Made by a program: the position numbers and the translations under genes
Origin: Kineosporia rhizophila
GTDB lineage: Bacteria > Actinomycetota > Actinomycetes > Actinomycetales > Kineosporiaceae
Direction: 5' to 3'
Assembly (NCBI RefSeq): GCF_021277265.1
Contig: NZ_JAJSOH010000020.1
Coordinates: 62,001 to 126,000 of the forward strand
Length of the DNA stretch: 64,000 nucleotides
The notes under the pieces: generated by a model
What the model saw: the letters and a program-made list of their open reading frames with translations, nothing else
What the model was told of the DNA's origin: nothing
The model's database searches: none
In this document: one piece after another, positions 33,538 to 41,701 of the stretch
Position numbering within the stretch: position 1 is the first letter of the stretch
How the letters are laid out: every line of letters starts with the position of its first letter

Positions 33538-34307
33538 GTGATCGCTCCCAGGGTTGCGTAGTCGGCGTGCACGGTGTCGCCCCGGTGCACCCACATCGGG
33601 CGGGTGAACGAACCGGCCAGGACGATCTCGCCGGCCTCCAGTGCGCCGCCGTGCTGGGCGAGCTTGTCGGCCAGCCAGGCCACACCGGTCGCCGGATGGT
33701 TCAGAACCGCTGCGGCGAGGCCGGTCTCCTCGATCGTCTGGTTGCGGTAGAGCAGAGCTCCCACCCAGCGCAGGTCCACCGCGTCGACCGGCACCGGGCG
33801 CCCGCCCAGCACGATCGCGCCCAGGGCGGCGTTGTCGCTGATCGTGTCGACGATGGTGCGGTTGTCCATCTCGATGTGCGAGTTCAGGATCTCGAGGGCC
33901 GGCACCACGTACCGCGTCGCGTCCAGGACGTCGAACAGGGTGACGTCCGGCCCGGTCAGGGGCCGGCCCAGCACGAAGGCCAGCTCGACCTCGACGCGCA
34001 CGTTGGAGAAGTGGTCGAACGGCACCACCGCGCCGTTCTCGTACACCTGGTCGTCGAAGATCACGCCGTAGTCGGGCTCGGTGATCCCGGTCGCGGCCTG
34101 CATCACCTTCGAGGTCAGGCCGATCTTGTGCCCGACCACGCGGTGCCCCTGAGCGGCCCGGCGCCGGGCCCACAGCGACTGCACCGCGTAGGCGTCCTCG
34201 ATCGTCATGCCGGGGTGCCGGGCGGTGAGCAGCGGCACGGTCGTGTGGTCACGATCGGCCTGTAACAGCTCGTCGGCGATGGCCTCGATGTGCTGAGGGT
34301 CGAGCAC
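33522..34307 (-). CDS. hpaH: 2-oxo-hept-4-ene-1,7-dioate hydratase
   Basis: 261 residues of the MhpD/HpaH hydratase family. Signatures are GHKIGLTSKVMQAATGI, EPDYGVIFDD, VRVEVELAFVLGRPL, DNAALGAIVLGGRP, and the end GSFTRPMWVHRGDTVHADYATLGAI. It adds water to the 2-oxohepta-4-enedioate made after decarboxylation. GTG 34307 has AAGGAG upstream. Confidence 0.93.
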   Translation of the reverse strand: MLDPQHIEAIADELLQADRDHTTVPLLTARHPGMTIEDAYAVQSLWARRRAAQGHRVVGHKIGLTSKVMQAATGITEPDYGVIFDDQVYENGAVVPFDHFSNVRVEVELAFVLGRPLTGPDVTLFDVLDATRYVVPALEILNSHIEMDNRTIVDTISDNAALGAIVLGGRPVPVDAVDLRWVGALLYRNQTIEETGLAAAVLNHPATGVAWLADKLAQHGGALEAGEIVLAGSFTRPMWVHRGDTVHADYATLGAITCRFE

Positions 34308-34323
34308 GGAAACTCCTTGCAGA

Positions 34324-36156
34324 TCAGGCGAAGATGCCGGCGAAGAAGGCGGAGAGTTCGTCGTGGGCGGTCAGCGGCAGCACGTTGGCCACGTACTGGT
34401 CGGGGCGCACCACCACGAGCGCCCCGTCCCGGCTGATCCGGCGTTCGGTGAAGATGTCGTGCTCCTCGCCGGTGGCGTGCACCTTCTCCCAGTCGGTGAT
34501 CCGGAACCGCCCGCGGTCCGGTTTGAACACGGCCGGCACCCGGCGCAGGTCGATCTCGCCGAACTGCTGCTGGTAAACAATTTTCACGTCGAACCAGGCG
34601 TCCAGGTCGAGGTGCTGCGGAGTATGGGCCCGCACCGGTGAGGCCGGGTCGTCCGCGAGCCAGCCCGCGAACTGGTGAGCTGCCCCGCTGCCGGGCCGCG
34701 ACTCGTCCGCAAATACGTAGATGCGCCAGCGGCCGTCGGCCCGGGCATGGTGGCCCAGGTGGATCGGGGTGGTGTCGCTGACCCGGTGCACGATCGCGGA
34801 CTTGAACCGTTTGCCGATCGGGTAGCCGAGAGCCAGGTCCTGGTAGGTGTTCTCGGCGGTGAGCACGGAGGGCTCGTACTGCGTCATGAAACCGGCTGGG
34901 AACTCGAAGGTCTGCACGTAGAAGGTCTCCAGCAGACTGGGGTCGGGCATCTGCTCGGCGGGGGTGGCCATCAGCGTGGACCACTCCTTGTCGAAGGCGA
35001 TCAGGTTCTGCGCCACCACCTGCCGCTCGGCCGAATAGGTCTGCAGCAGTGACTCGTGCGCCCGGCCCTCCAGCACGTGCCCGAGCTTCCAGGCGATGTT
35101 CCAGCCGTCCTGGATCGAGACGTTCATGCCCTGACCGGCCTTGGCGCTGTGGGTGTGGCAGGCGTCGCCGGTGATGAAGACCTTCGGGTCGTGGGCGACG
35201 TCGTCGAAGCGGTCGGTGAGCCGGTGCCCGACCTCGTACACGCTCCACCAGGGCACGTCCTGCACCTCGATGGTGTACGGGTGCAGGATCTTGTTGGCCC
35301 GCGCCACGACGGACTCCAGCGGGGTGGTGCGCACCTGGCCGTCGTCGTCCTCGGCCACCTCGCCGAGGTCCACGTAGAAGCGCGTCAGGTAGCCGCCCTC
35401 GCGGGGGATGAGCAGGATGTTGCCGCCGTCGTGGGACTGGATCACGCACTTGGTTCGGTAGTCGGGGAAGTCGGTGCGGGCCAGCACGTCCATCACGCCC
35501 CAGGCGTGCATGGCGGCCTGTCCCACGAGCTTGCGGCCGATTGCCTCGCGCACCTGGCTGCGGGCGCCGTCACAGCCCAGCACGTACTTGGCGCGGACGG
35601 TGCGGGTGACGCCCTCCTCCCGGACCTGCACCAGGACGGCGTCGTCGGTGACCTCGAGCCCGAGGAACTCGACCCCGTAGTCCGGGACGGCGCGGGCGGG
35701 CGAGTTGTGGGCGAACTCGGCGAAGTAGTCCAGCACCCGGGCCTGGTTGAGGATCAGGTGGGGGAACTCGCTGATGCCGGAGGGGTCGTCGGGAACCAGC
35801 TTGGTGCGCACGATCTCGGCGGGCCGCGCCGGATCGGGGCGCCAGAAGGCCATCGAGTAGATCCGGTAGGCCTCCTCGATCAGCCGGTTCGCGAACCCGA
35901 AGGCCTGGAACGACTCCACGCTGCGGGCCTGCAGACCGTCGGCCTGACCGATCTCGAGCCGGCCGGGACGGCGCTCGATCAGCCGGGTGACCACGTAGGG
36001 GAACTGCGCCAGCTGCGCGAAGGCGGTCATCCCGGCCGGGCCGGCTCCCACGATCAGCACGTCGACCTGGTCGGGAAGCCGTTCCGGGCGCTCCGGGCCG
36101 GCGGCCGGTTCCCGGCGGGGATCACCGGACACGTAGCCGTTGTCGTGGAACTGCAT
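34324..36156 (-). CDS. Class A FAD monooxygenase (phenol/3-hydroxybenzoate hydroxylase type)
   Basis: 610 residues. The FAD-binding motif DVLIVGAGPAGMTAFAQLA (33-51), the middle DG motif VLGCDGARSQVREAIG and the GD motif FITGDACHTHSAKAGQGMN define a group A flavoprotein hydroxylase. The long C-terminal part (~430-610) matches the thioredoxin-like extension of phenol 2-monooxygenase and MobA. First gene of the hpa operon. It likely supplies the second ring hydroxyl of (hydroxy)phenylacetate to give homoprotocatechuate, since no HpaBC pair is present; this substrate is inferred. ATG 36156 faces the IclR operator. Confidence 0.9.
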   Translation of the reverse strand: MQFHDNGYVSGDPRREPAAGPERPERLPDQVDVLIVGAGPAGMTAFAQLAQFPYVVTRLIERRPGRLEIGQADGLQARSVESFQAFGFANRLIEEAYRIYSMAFWRPDPARPAEIVRTKLVPDDPSGISEFPHLILNQARVLDYFAEFAHNSPARAVPDYGVEFLGLEVTDDAVLVQVREEGVTRTVRAKYVLGCDGARSQVREAIGRKLVGQAAMHAWGVMDVLARTDFPDYRTKCVIQSHDGGNILLIPREGGYLTRFYVDLGEVAEDDDGQVRTTPLESVVARANKILHPYTIEVQDVPWWSVYEVGHRLTDRFDDVAHDPKVFITGDACHTHSAKAGQGMNVSIQDGWNIAWKLGHVLEGRAHESLLQTYSAERQVVAQNLIAFDKEWSTLMATPAEQMPDPSLLETFYVQTFEFPAGFMTQYEPSVLTAENTYQDLALGYPIGKRFKSAIVHRVSDTTPIHLGHHARADGRWRIYVFADESRPGSGAAHQFAGWLADDPASPVRAHTPQHLDLDAWFDVKIVYQQQFGEIDLRRVPAVFKPDRGRFRITDWEKVHATGEEHDIFTERRISRDGALVVVRPDQYVANVLPLTAHDELSAFFAGIFA

Positions 36157-36181
36157 TCCGACCCCCTGCCGCCGTTGGCAT

Positions 36182-36211
36182 GTTCTATAATCGAACGAGC
36201 AGACCGATTAT
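36182..36211. promoter_or_regulatory. IclR-type operator (PcaR/PcaU-like) upstream of hpa operon
   Basis: GTTC-TATAATC-GAAC (36182-36196) is an inverted repeat, and ATAATCG (36187-36193) pairs with CGATTAT (36205-36211) at one turn-and-a-half spacing. The sequence GTTC-ATAATCG is strikingly like the published 15-mer of the IclR regulators PcaR/PcaU of aromatic degradation, recalled from memory. It lies between the monooxygenase ATG (36156) and the divergent IclR gene (36275), so it is probably the operator of both. Confidence 0.65.
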
Positions 36212-36274
36212 CGACCTGCTGATGGGAACGGTATGTTTCCAGGAATGCCCGCGCAAGGGGTCGGAGGAGTTTTG

Positions 36275-36946
36275 GTGGCGGACGGTCGGGCGGAAGGGCC
36301 CCTGCAGACGTTGTCGCGGGGAATCGCCGCGCTGGAGGTGCTGGCGGCCGCCGACGAGGCCCTGTCCATCGGGGAACTGGCCACCCGCCTGGGCCTGCAC
36401 CGCTCGATCACCTACCGGATCGTGCGCACGCTGGAGCACCACGGGCTGGTGGCCCGCGACGCGGCCGGTGATCTGGTGCTCGGCGCCGGCCTGGCCACCC
36501 TGGCCCGCAACGTCTCGCGTGACCTGCAGACGGCGGTGCTGCCCGAGCTCACCGCCATCGCCAACGAGTGCGGCATGACGGCGTTCCTGACCATCCTCGA
36601 CGGGCAGGAGATCGTGACCCTGATCAGCGTGGAACCACGCGCCGCAGTGGCCACCGTGGCCCAGCGTCCGGGCACCCGTCACGCCCTCGACCGCGGTGCC
36701 CCCGGCCGGGCCGTGCAGCGGGTGGTCAGTCGCGACCGCGGCGCTCTACCTCACGCGCTGCCCTACGAGACCAGCCACGACGAGGTCACCCCCGGGCTCT
36801 CCTCCATCGCCGTCCCGCTCGATGTGCCTGGTCAGCAGCCCGCCGCCATCGCCGTCGTCTACCTGACCGGAGGCACGGTCGACGTGGCCGCCATCGGTGA
36901 GAGGCTCGCCGAGGCGGCCACGATCGTCCGTAAAGACTTTCGCTGA
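36275..36946 (+). CDS. IclR-family regulator of the hpa operon
   Basis: 223 residues from GTG 36275, chosen because GGAGGAG (36263-36269) sits five bases upstream; ATG 36233 has no such site. The N-terminal winged helix (GIAALEVLAAADEALSIGELATRLGLHRSITYRIVRTLEHHGLV) is followed by the effector domain with LTAIANECGMTAFLTILDGQEIV and ISVEPR. IclR proteins sense aromatic acids or aldehydes in similar catabolic loci, and divergent transcription supports direct control of the seven-gene operon. Confidence 0.92.
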   Translation: MADGRAEGPLQTLSRGIAALEVLAAADEALSIGELATRLGLHRSITYRIVRTLEHHGLVARDAAGDLVLGAGLATLARNVSRDLQTAVLPELTAIANECGMTAFLTILDGQEIVTLISVEPRAAVATVAQRPGTRHALDRGAPGRAVQRVVSRDRGALPHALPYETSHDEVTPGLSSIAVPLDVPGQQPAAIAVVYLTGGTVDVAAIGERLAEAATIVRKDFR

Positions 36947-37001
36947 ACCAGTACCGGCTGGTTCCCCTCGGGCGTCGCCGCGCGAGCATAGGGTTGGCGG
37001 C

Positions 37002-37733
37002 ATGACGGAGAACTCCATCAATGCGCGCGTCGAGGCGGTCGCTCTCGATGCGGCCGACATCGAGGGCCTCGCCGGTTTCTACACCTCGCTCACCGGCTGG
37101 ACGATCGCCCACGCCGAGAGCCACTGGATCACCGTGCGCACGAAGGAAGGGTTCGAGGTCGCGTTCCAGGCGGCCCCCGACCACGTGCCGGCGCAGTGGC
37201 CCGGGCAGGAGCACCCGCAGCAGTTCCACCTCGACCTGCTGGTCAGCGATCCGGAAGCGGCCGCGCAGAAGGCCGAGCAGCTCGGAGCCACCCGGCTGGG
37301 GGCGGGCTCCAGCTGGATCACCATGGCCGACCCGGCCGGGCACCCCTTCGACCTGTGCCTGAGGGAGGGCGTGGGCGAGGTGGCCGGGCTGTACGCGGCC
37401 ACCATCGACGCCCCCGACGCGGCCGGGCTGGCGGCCTTCTACGCCGAGCTGCTCGGGATCAAGGTGGCCTACGAGGGGCCGGAGGGCGCCATGCTCACCC
37501 CCGACAAGAGCTTCGTGGTCATGTTCCAGCAGATCAGCGACTACACCGCCCCGCAGTGGCCCGACCCGGAGCACCCGCAGCAGGCCCACCTCGACATCAA
37601 GGTCGACGATCTGGACGCCGCAGAGGCGCACGCGCTGAAGGCCGGCGCCACTCGCGTACCCGGCGACCAGCCCACGTTCCGGGTGTTCCTCGACCCGGCC
37701 GGGCACCCCTTCTGCCTCACTCTCGCCGGCTGA
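37002..37733 (+). CDS. Tandem VOC (glyoxalase-like) domain protein
   Basis: 243 residues in two similar VOC halves. Each shows a FYTSL/FYAEL start (AGFYTSLTGWTIA; AAFYAELLGIKVA), a middle QWPGQEHPQQFHLDLLVSD or QWPDPEHPQQAHLDIKVDD, and an end MADPAGHPFDLCL or FLDPAGHPFCLTL. The near-identity of these segments shows internal duplication. The family includes glyoxalases, bleomycin-type resistance proteins and dioxygenases; the reaction here is unknown. It is followed nine bases later by the MmcQ-like gene. Confidence 0.85.
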   Translation: MTENSINARVEAVALDAADIEGLAGFYTSLTGWTIAHAESHWITVRTKEGFEVAFQAAPDHVPAQWPGQEHPQQFHLDLLVSDPEAAAQKAEQLGATRLGAGSSWITMADPAGHPFDLCLREGVGEVAGLYAATIDAPDAAGLAAFYAELLGIKVAYEGPEGAMLTPDKSFVVMFQQISDYTAPQWPDPEHPQQAHLDIKVDDLDAAEAHALKAGATRVPGDQPTFRVFLDPAGHPFCLTLAG

Positions 37734-37742
37734 GGCACGGCC

Positions 37743-38144
37743 GTGGCCCATCCGAAGATGTTCGACGACGCGGACCCGTTCCTGCTGCGGGTGCGTGAAC
37801 TGGCCCTGCGGTTCCCGGACGCGGCGGAGAAGGTCTCGCACGGGCGCCCGGCGTTCTACACCACGAAAGTCTTTGCCTACTACGGCGGCTCGGTACGTCA
37901 GGCGGGGGAGTGGCTGGCGCACGACCAGTCGGTGATGGTGCTGTGCGAACCGGATTCCCGCACGGCCCTGGAGCAGGACGAGAGATGTTTCGTGCCGGCC
38001 TATCTCGGTCCGGCCGGCTGGATCGGCCTGGACCTGGACGAGCGAACGGACTGGGACGAGGTGGCCGAACTGCTGGAGGATTCCTACCGGCTCACGGCCG
38101 GGGTGCGCCGGGTGGCCCGCCTCGATCGCCTCTCGGCCGAATGA
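37743..38144 (+). CDS. MmcQ/YjbR-family protein
   Basis: 133 residues from GTG 37743. The protein matches the CyaY-like MmcQ/YjbR fold: ALRFPDAAEKVSHGRPAFYTTKVFAYYGG, then CFVPAYLGPAGWIGLDLDERTDWDEVAELLEDSYRLTA. The family is labelled 'DNA-binding' in databases but its biochemical role is unclear. It probably shares the transcript of the VOC protein. Confidence 0.85.
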   Translation: MAHPKMFDDADPFLLRVRELALRFPDAAEKVSHGRPAFYTTKVFAYYGGSVRQAGEWLAHDQSVMVLCEPDSRTALEQDERCFVPAYLGPAGWIGLDLDERTDWDEVAELLEDSYRLTAGVRRVARLDRLSAE

Positions 38145-38211
38145 TCCGGCCCGGCAGTGCAAGTACCGACTAGGAACGGCCGGTGGGGGCCACAGGGCCA
38201 TACTCAAGATC

Positions 38212-39336
38212 ATGAGTCGACACCGGCGGACCTGGCGAACGGTAGACGGCGAGCGGGTCGAGGGGACATGGCGGCCCGCCTTCATCCGTAACGGCGACGA
38301 TCACTACCTGACCGATCTGGTGATCTACGCCGACGCAGTGGTGGACTGCTGGGAGCTGCTGACCCTGGCGGAGTTCGAGCTGAAGCTGGCCAGTGGGCGG
38401 GTAGCGACCGAGATCCCGGACGGTGCCCGGGCGTCGGCGCATCACCTTGCCTCGTGGACCTTCTCGGACGTCGAGACCTGGGTGACCGCAGACATGCTGC
38501 TCGGTGAGGTCAGGGACGAGGTCGAGCGCCTGAACGGGCGTCCCGACTCCTCGGCTCGCTGCGTCGAGGCGGCTCTCAGGTTTGCCGGGGAGCCGAGCGA
38601 GGCCCAGCGGGACCGACTGCGGGCGGCCTACGCCGCAGTTCCCGAGCACCTGCGCCGATACATGCTCGGTGACATGGAAAGCAAGGACCTGCCGGTGCAG
38701 TTCCTGGTTGCCGGGCCGGGTCACCGGACGGTCGACGGGGTGGTGGTGACCGAAGACCGGCACGCCTGGGCTTTGCAGTACTTCGCCGACCGTGAGGCCT
38801 CAAAGGTATTGACGGGCAAGCGTAGGGTTCCGGAACCGGAGGGGACAGGCACCAGCATCTACATTCCGCAGGTGACCTTCCCTGAGGGGTACTCGCAGGA
38901 ACTCGGACTGTTCTGCCTGCGGAACGAGTTTCCTGCCCAGGTCGTCGTGGACGGGCGCACCTATCCCAGCGTCGATCACGCTTACTGGTGCAAAGCGGTG
39001 CTCGATGAGGACGTGCGGGCGCGGGTGCTCGCGGCCGAGGCTCCGTTCGGGACCAAGCGGGCGGTGCAGGGCCGGCGGCTGCGCGAGGGCTGGGAGGTGA
39101 TGCGTCTGGCGGTGATGACCGACCTGTTGCGCGCGAAGTTCGCCCAGCATCCCGATCTGGCCGCGGTCCTGGCCGGCACGGGGGCCTCGCGTCTGCTTCA
39201 CACCGGCTTCGACGCGCCGTTCTGGGTGGTCCATGGCGACGAGGGCCGGAACTGGTTGGGGCGCCTGCTCGAACTGGTCCGATCCGAGCGTGCGCTCGCA
39301 CGTGATGCGGGCCCCGCAGGGCAGTCGCTGAGCTGA
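38212..39336 (+). CDS. NADAR-domain protein with unknown N-terminal domain
   Basis: 374 residues. Residues ~215-360 are a NADAR (YbiA-like) N-glycosidase domain: LGLFCLRNEFPAQVVVDGRTYPSVDHAYWCKAV, APFGTKRAVQGRRLREGWEVMRLAVMTDLLRAKFAQHPDLAAVL, then TGFDAPFWVVHGDEGRNWLGRLLELVR. NADAR enzymes act on ADP-ribose-type or riboflavin intermediates and occur in NAD and phage-conflict contexts. The N-terminal ~210 residues (DGERVEGTWRPAFIRNGDDHYLTDLVIYADAVVDCWELL) form a separate domain I cannot name with certainty. No partner genes are adjacent. Confidence 0.8.
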   Translation: MSRHRRTWRTVDGERVEGTWRPAFIRNGDDHYLTDLVIYADAVVDCWELLTLAEFELKLASGRVATEIPDGARASAHHLASWTFSDVETWVTADMLLGEVRDEVERLNGRPDSSARCVEAALRFAGEPSEAQRDRLRAAYAAVPEHLRRYMLGDMESKDLPVQFLVAGPGHRTVDGVVVTEDRHAWALQYFADREASKVLTGKRRVPEPEGTGTSIYIPQVTFPEGYSQELGLFCLRNEFPAQVVVDGRTYPSVDHAYWCKAVLDEDVRARVLAAEAPFGTKRAVQGRRLREGWEVMRLAVMTDLLRAKFAQHPDLAAVLAGTGASRLLHTGFDAPFWVVHGDEGRNWLGRLLELVRSERALARDAGPAGQSLS

Positions 39337-39357
39337 CCGCGTTACGGGGCCCGCATC
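39304..39357. terminator. Perfect 13-base inverted repeat between convergent genes
   Basis: GATGCGGGCCCCG (39304-39316) is the exact reverse complement of CGGGGCCCGCATC (39345-39357), with a 28-base loop. The left arm is inside the end of the NADAR gene; the right arm is just before the pectate lyase stop at 39365. The position and strength of the stem suit a bidirectional terminator. Confidence 0.6.
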
Positions 39358-39364
39358 TACAGAC

Positions 39365-40720
39365 TCAGAACGCGCCGATGTTCTTGGTGGTGGCGGTCGC
39401 GGCGTCGCTGGCCGTGCCGGTGAGTGGGCTGCCCGCGGCCGGCCGCAGGCTGGTCAGCACCGGCAGCCTTCCGTTGGACTGCCGGGCGGCGTCCCAGCCG
39501 GTGGTGCTCAGGCTCTGGAAGTGCTTGCTGGTCAACGTGGTCGACAGGTTCCAGGAGTTGTTCTTCTGGGTGCTGCTGCCCAGGTTGCTGGTCAGCGTGC
39601 CGCCGAAGGCGACGTTGTCGTGCAGGTTGCCCAGCCCGGTGGCGGCCCCGCCGGAGGTGATGCCCAGCATGTTGTAGTTGGGCCGGTTGTTGTAGGCCGT
39701 GTTGTGGTTGAAGTTCAGCGCCACCGGGTGGTGGTTGGCGTAGAACCCGGCCGCGCGGTTGTTGAACGCCACCGAGTAGCGAACCGTGTGCTTGACCGCA
39801 GCGGCCTGGTACACGCCGCCGTAGCCGCCGGCCTTGATGCCGCTGCCGTTGCCCGCGGCCGTCTCGGTGCCCGGCACGTAGCCGTTGTGCCAGGCCCAGG
39901 AGTTCTCGATGGTCACCGGCGAGTAGGCGTTGATCAGGTCGAAGCCGTCGTCGGAGTTGTTCCAGGCCCGGTTGCCGCTGAAGCGGTTGCCGGGCTGGTT
40001 GGCGGCCACGTGCGCGCCGAAGCCGTCGGCGCTCTCACCGGCACCGTTGGAGGTGTACAGGTCGTAGTTGTCGTGCGAGTCGCTGTTGAGCACCAGGTTG
40101 TTGCTGCCGTTCTTGATGAACAGGCCCGGGCCCATGTGGTGGTGCAGGTTCAGCTGGTCGAACGTGTTGTTGCTGCCGGTGACGTACACGCCCCACGACT
40201 CGTGGTTCAGGTTGTTGTTCTGCCGGACGCCGGTGAGCTCCAGACCCTTGACGTTCAGGTAGCTGCCGGTCACGTTCAGGCCCTTGATGCGGCAGTCGTC
40301 CTTCATCGCCGAGAAGTTGAACACCGGCTTCTCGCCCGGGTACGCGGCGTAGGTGATCGGCGCCGCCGCGGTGCCGCTCTTCGACAGCGTGATCGCATCG
40401 ACCAGGGCGGTCCGGCTGGAGCAGGCCTTGGTGGCCGCGGTGAAGGCGTACGTCCCGGCCCGGAAGTAGACCGTGTCACCGGCACTGACCGCCGTCTGGG
40501 CCCGGGCGATGCTCTTCCACGGGGCACTCTTGGAGCCCGCCGCCGTGTCGCTGCCGTTGGGGGCGACGTAGTACGTCGCGCCGGTGGCGGCCGCGGTGAC
40601 GCTGGTGCTGCTGCTGAGCGGGCTGACCGCGTACGCGGTGGCGCTGCCGGCGATCAGGACGCCGGTGATGCCGGCGATCGAGATGAGCCGGCGCGGGGAG
40701 GTACGGGGTTGGCTGCGCAT
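39365..40720 (-). CDS. Secreted pectate lyase, family PL9-like
   Basis: 451 residues from ATG 40720, with an Arg-rich n-region, a hydrophobic core (ISIAGITGVLIAGSATAYA) and a Sec-type cleavage region. A right-handed beta-helix follows. TYYVAPNGSDTAAGSKSAPWKSIARAQTAVSAGDTVYFRAGTY is the usual start of this fold. The Ca2+/active-site cluster appears as NSDDGFDLINAYSPVTIENS and the putative catalytic Lys in NGSGIKAGGYGG. The enzyme would cleave polygalacturonate outside the cell, matching a plant-debris lifestyle. Length fits stand-alone PL9 enzymes. Confidence 0.85.
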   Translation of the reverse strand: MRSQPRTSPRRLISIAGITGVLIAGSATAYAVSPLSSSTSVTAAATGATYYVAPNGSDTAAGSKSAPWKSIARAQTAVSAGDTVYFRAGTYAFTAATKACSSRTALVDAITLSKSGTAAAPITYAAYPGEKPVFNFSAMKDDCRIKGLNVTGSYLNVKGLELTGVRQNNNLNHESWGVYVTGSNNTFDQLNLHHHMGPGLFIKNGSNNLVLNSDSHDNYDLYTSNGAGESADGFGAHVAANQPGNRFSGNRAWNNSDDGFDLINAYSPVTIENSWAWHNGYVPGTETAAGNGSGIKAGGYGGVYQAAAVKHTVRYSVAFNNRAAGFYANHHPVALNFNHNTAYNNRPNYNMLGITSGGAATGLGNLHDNVAFGGTLTSNLGSSTQKNNSWNLSTTLTSKHFQSLSTTGWDAARQSNGRLPVLTSLRPAAGSPLTGTASDAATATTKNIGAF

Positions 40721-41089
40721 GGGCGCGAGGAGTCCTTTCCTGAAGGTGTCCCGGGCGCGCTGCGCCACGGACGGGGATCGAGAGCACTCTCGACACCGGG
40801 CCGGGTCACATCTTCAGGGGATAGAACCACTTTCCGGATCGGTGGACAGTCAACTCCTGGGCAATGTCGACCGTCAACCGCCCGCCGTTAGGTGAATGAA
40901 AGCCCTGGGTAAAGCCTTTGCCGGTGACGCAGTGGTCCTCGCGCTCGGTCTTGCTTCGGTGTGATCCGCGGCGAAACTTGAACCGGACGGGACGCCGGGA
41001 GCTCTGGGCCGAAAAGGCGTGGCTGCTGTGCAGTCGCTATGAAAAAATCCGTGCGCATCCTGACCGACGTCTGCGTTCCGGAGGTCCGC
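40721..41089. other. Intergenic region between pectate lyase and GNAT genes
   Basis: A 369-base region containing the promoter and leader of the pectate lyase gene and the leader of the GNAT gene. GTCAAC occurs twice (about 40849 and 40873) in the part facing the lyase and could be half-sites. No ORF with a ribosome site was seen apart from the in-frame N-terminal extension of the GNAT. Confidence 0.4.
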
Positions 41090-41701
41090 ATGGACATCGC
41101 TTCGCTGCTGCCGCTGACTACGCCCCGGTTGACCCTGCGCCGGTTCACTCCCGGCGATGCGGACGACCTGTACGCCTACCAGGGCCTGGCCAGCGTGGCC
41201 CGGTACCTGTACCGGCCTGCGCACACACGTGAGCGCAGCGAGGAGGTTGCCGCCGAGCGCGCGGACAAGACGGCCTGGGGCGCTGACGGGGACAAGGTGT
41301 CGCTCGCTGTCTGCCGCCGCGATGAGCCCGGCCTCATCGGGGAGGTGAGTCTTACCCTGGCCAGTGCTCACGCAGCTCAGGCCGAGATCGGCTGGACCAT
41401 TGCCCCCGGTCACCAGGGGCACGGCTACGCGACCGAGGCGGCGGCGACGCTGGCCGGGTTCGCCTTCGAAACATTGGGCGTGCACCGGCTCTACGCCCGG
41501 CTGGATGTGGAGAACACCGGGTCCGTGCGGGTCTGCGAGCGGCTCGGGATGCGCCGTGAGGCGCACCTGGTCGAGAACGACCTGGACGGGGATCGCTGGG
41601 GGAGCGAGTACATCTACGCGGCGCTGGCCGCGGATCTTCGAGCCGCGGGCCTGGATGTGGCGGGCTCAGCTCGGGGGGCCGGCCAGCATGCTCACCCGTA
41701 G
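41090..41701 (+). CDS. GNAT-family N-acetyltransferase (RimJ/RimL-like)
   Basis: 203 residues from ATG 41090, which has GGAGG five bases before; ATG 41039 would extend the protein by 17 residues without a ribosome site. The motif order is TPRLTLRRFTPGDADDLYAYQ, EIGWTIAPGHQGHGYATEAAATLAGFAFETLGVHRLYARLDVENTGSVRVCERLGMRREA, the classic acetyl-CoA-binding signature of the RimJ/RimL group that modifies N-terminal or small-molecule amines. The 3' end overlaps the convergent monooxygenase gene by 36 bases. Confidence 0.9.
   Translation: MDIASLLPLTTPRLTLRRFTPGDADDLYAYQGLASVARYLYRPAHTRERSEEVAAERADKTAWGADGDKVSLAVCRRDEPGLIGEVSLTLASAHAAQAEIGWTIAPGHQGHGYATEAAATLAGFAFETLGVHRLYARLDVENTGSVRVCERLGMRREAHLVENDLDGDRWGSEYIYAALAADLRAAGLDVAGSARGAGQHAHP

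Noticed and set aside
31325..33685. N-terminal extension of the FAH/RraA protein upstream of 32758
   Set aside because: The extension overlaps HpaI and HpaH, is Arg/Pro-rich, and the GTG at 32758 sits on the HpaI stop as GTGA, which is the pattern of the rest of the operon.
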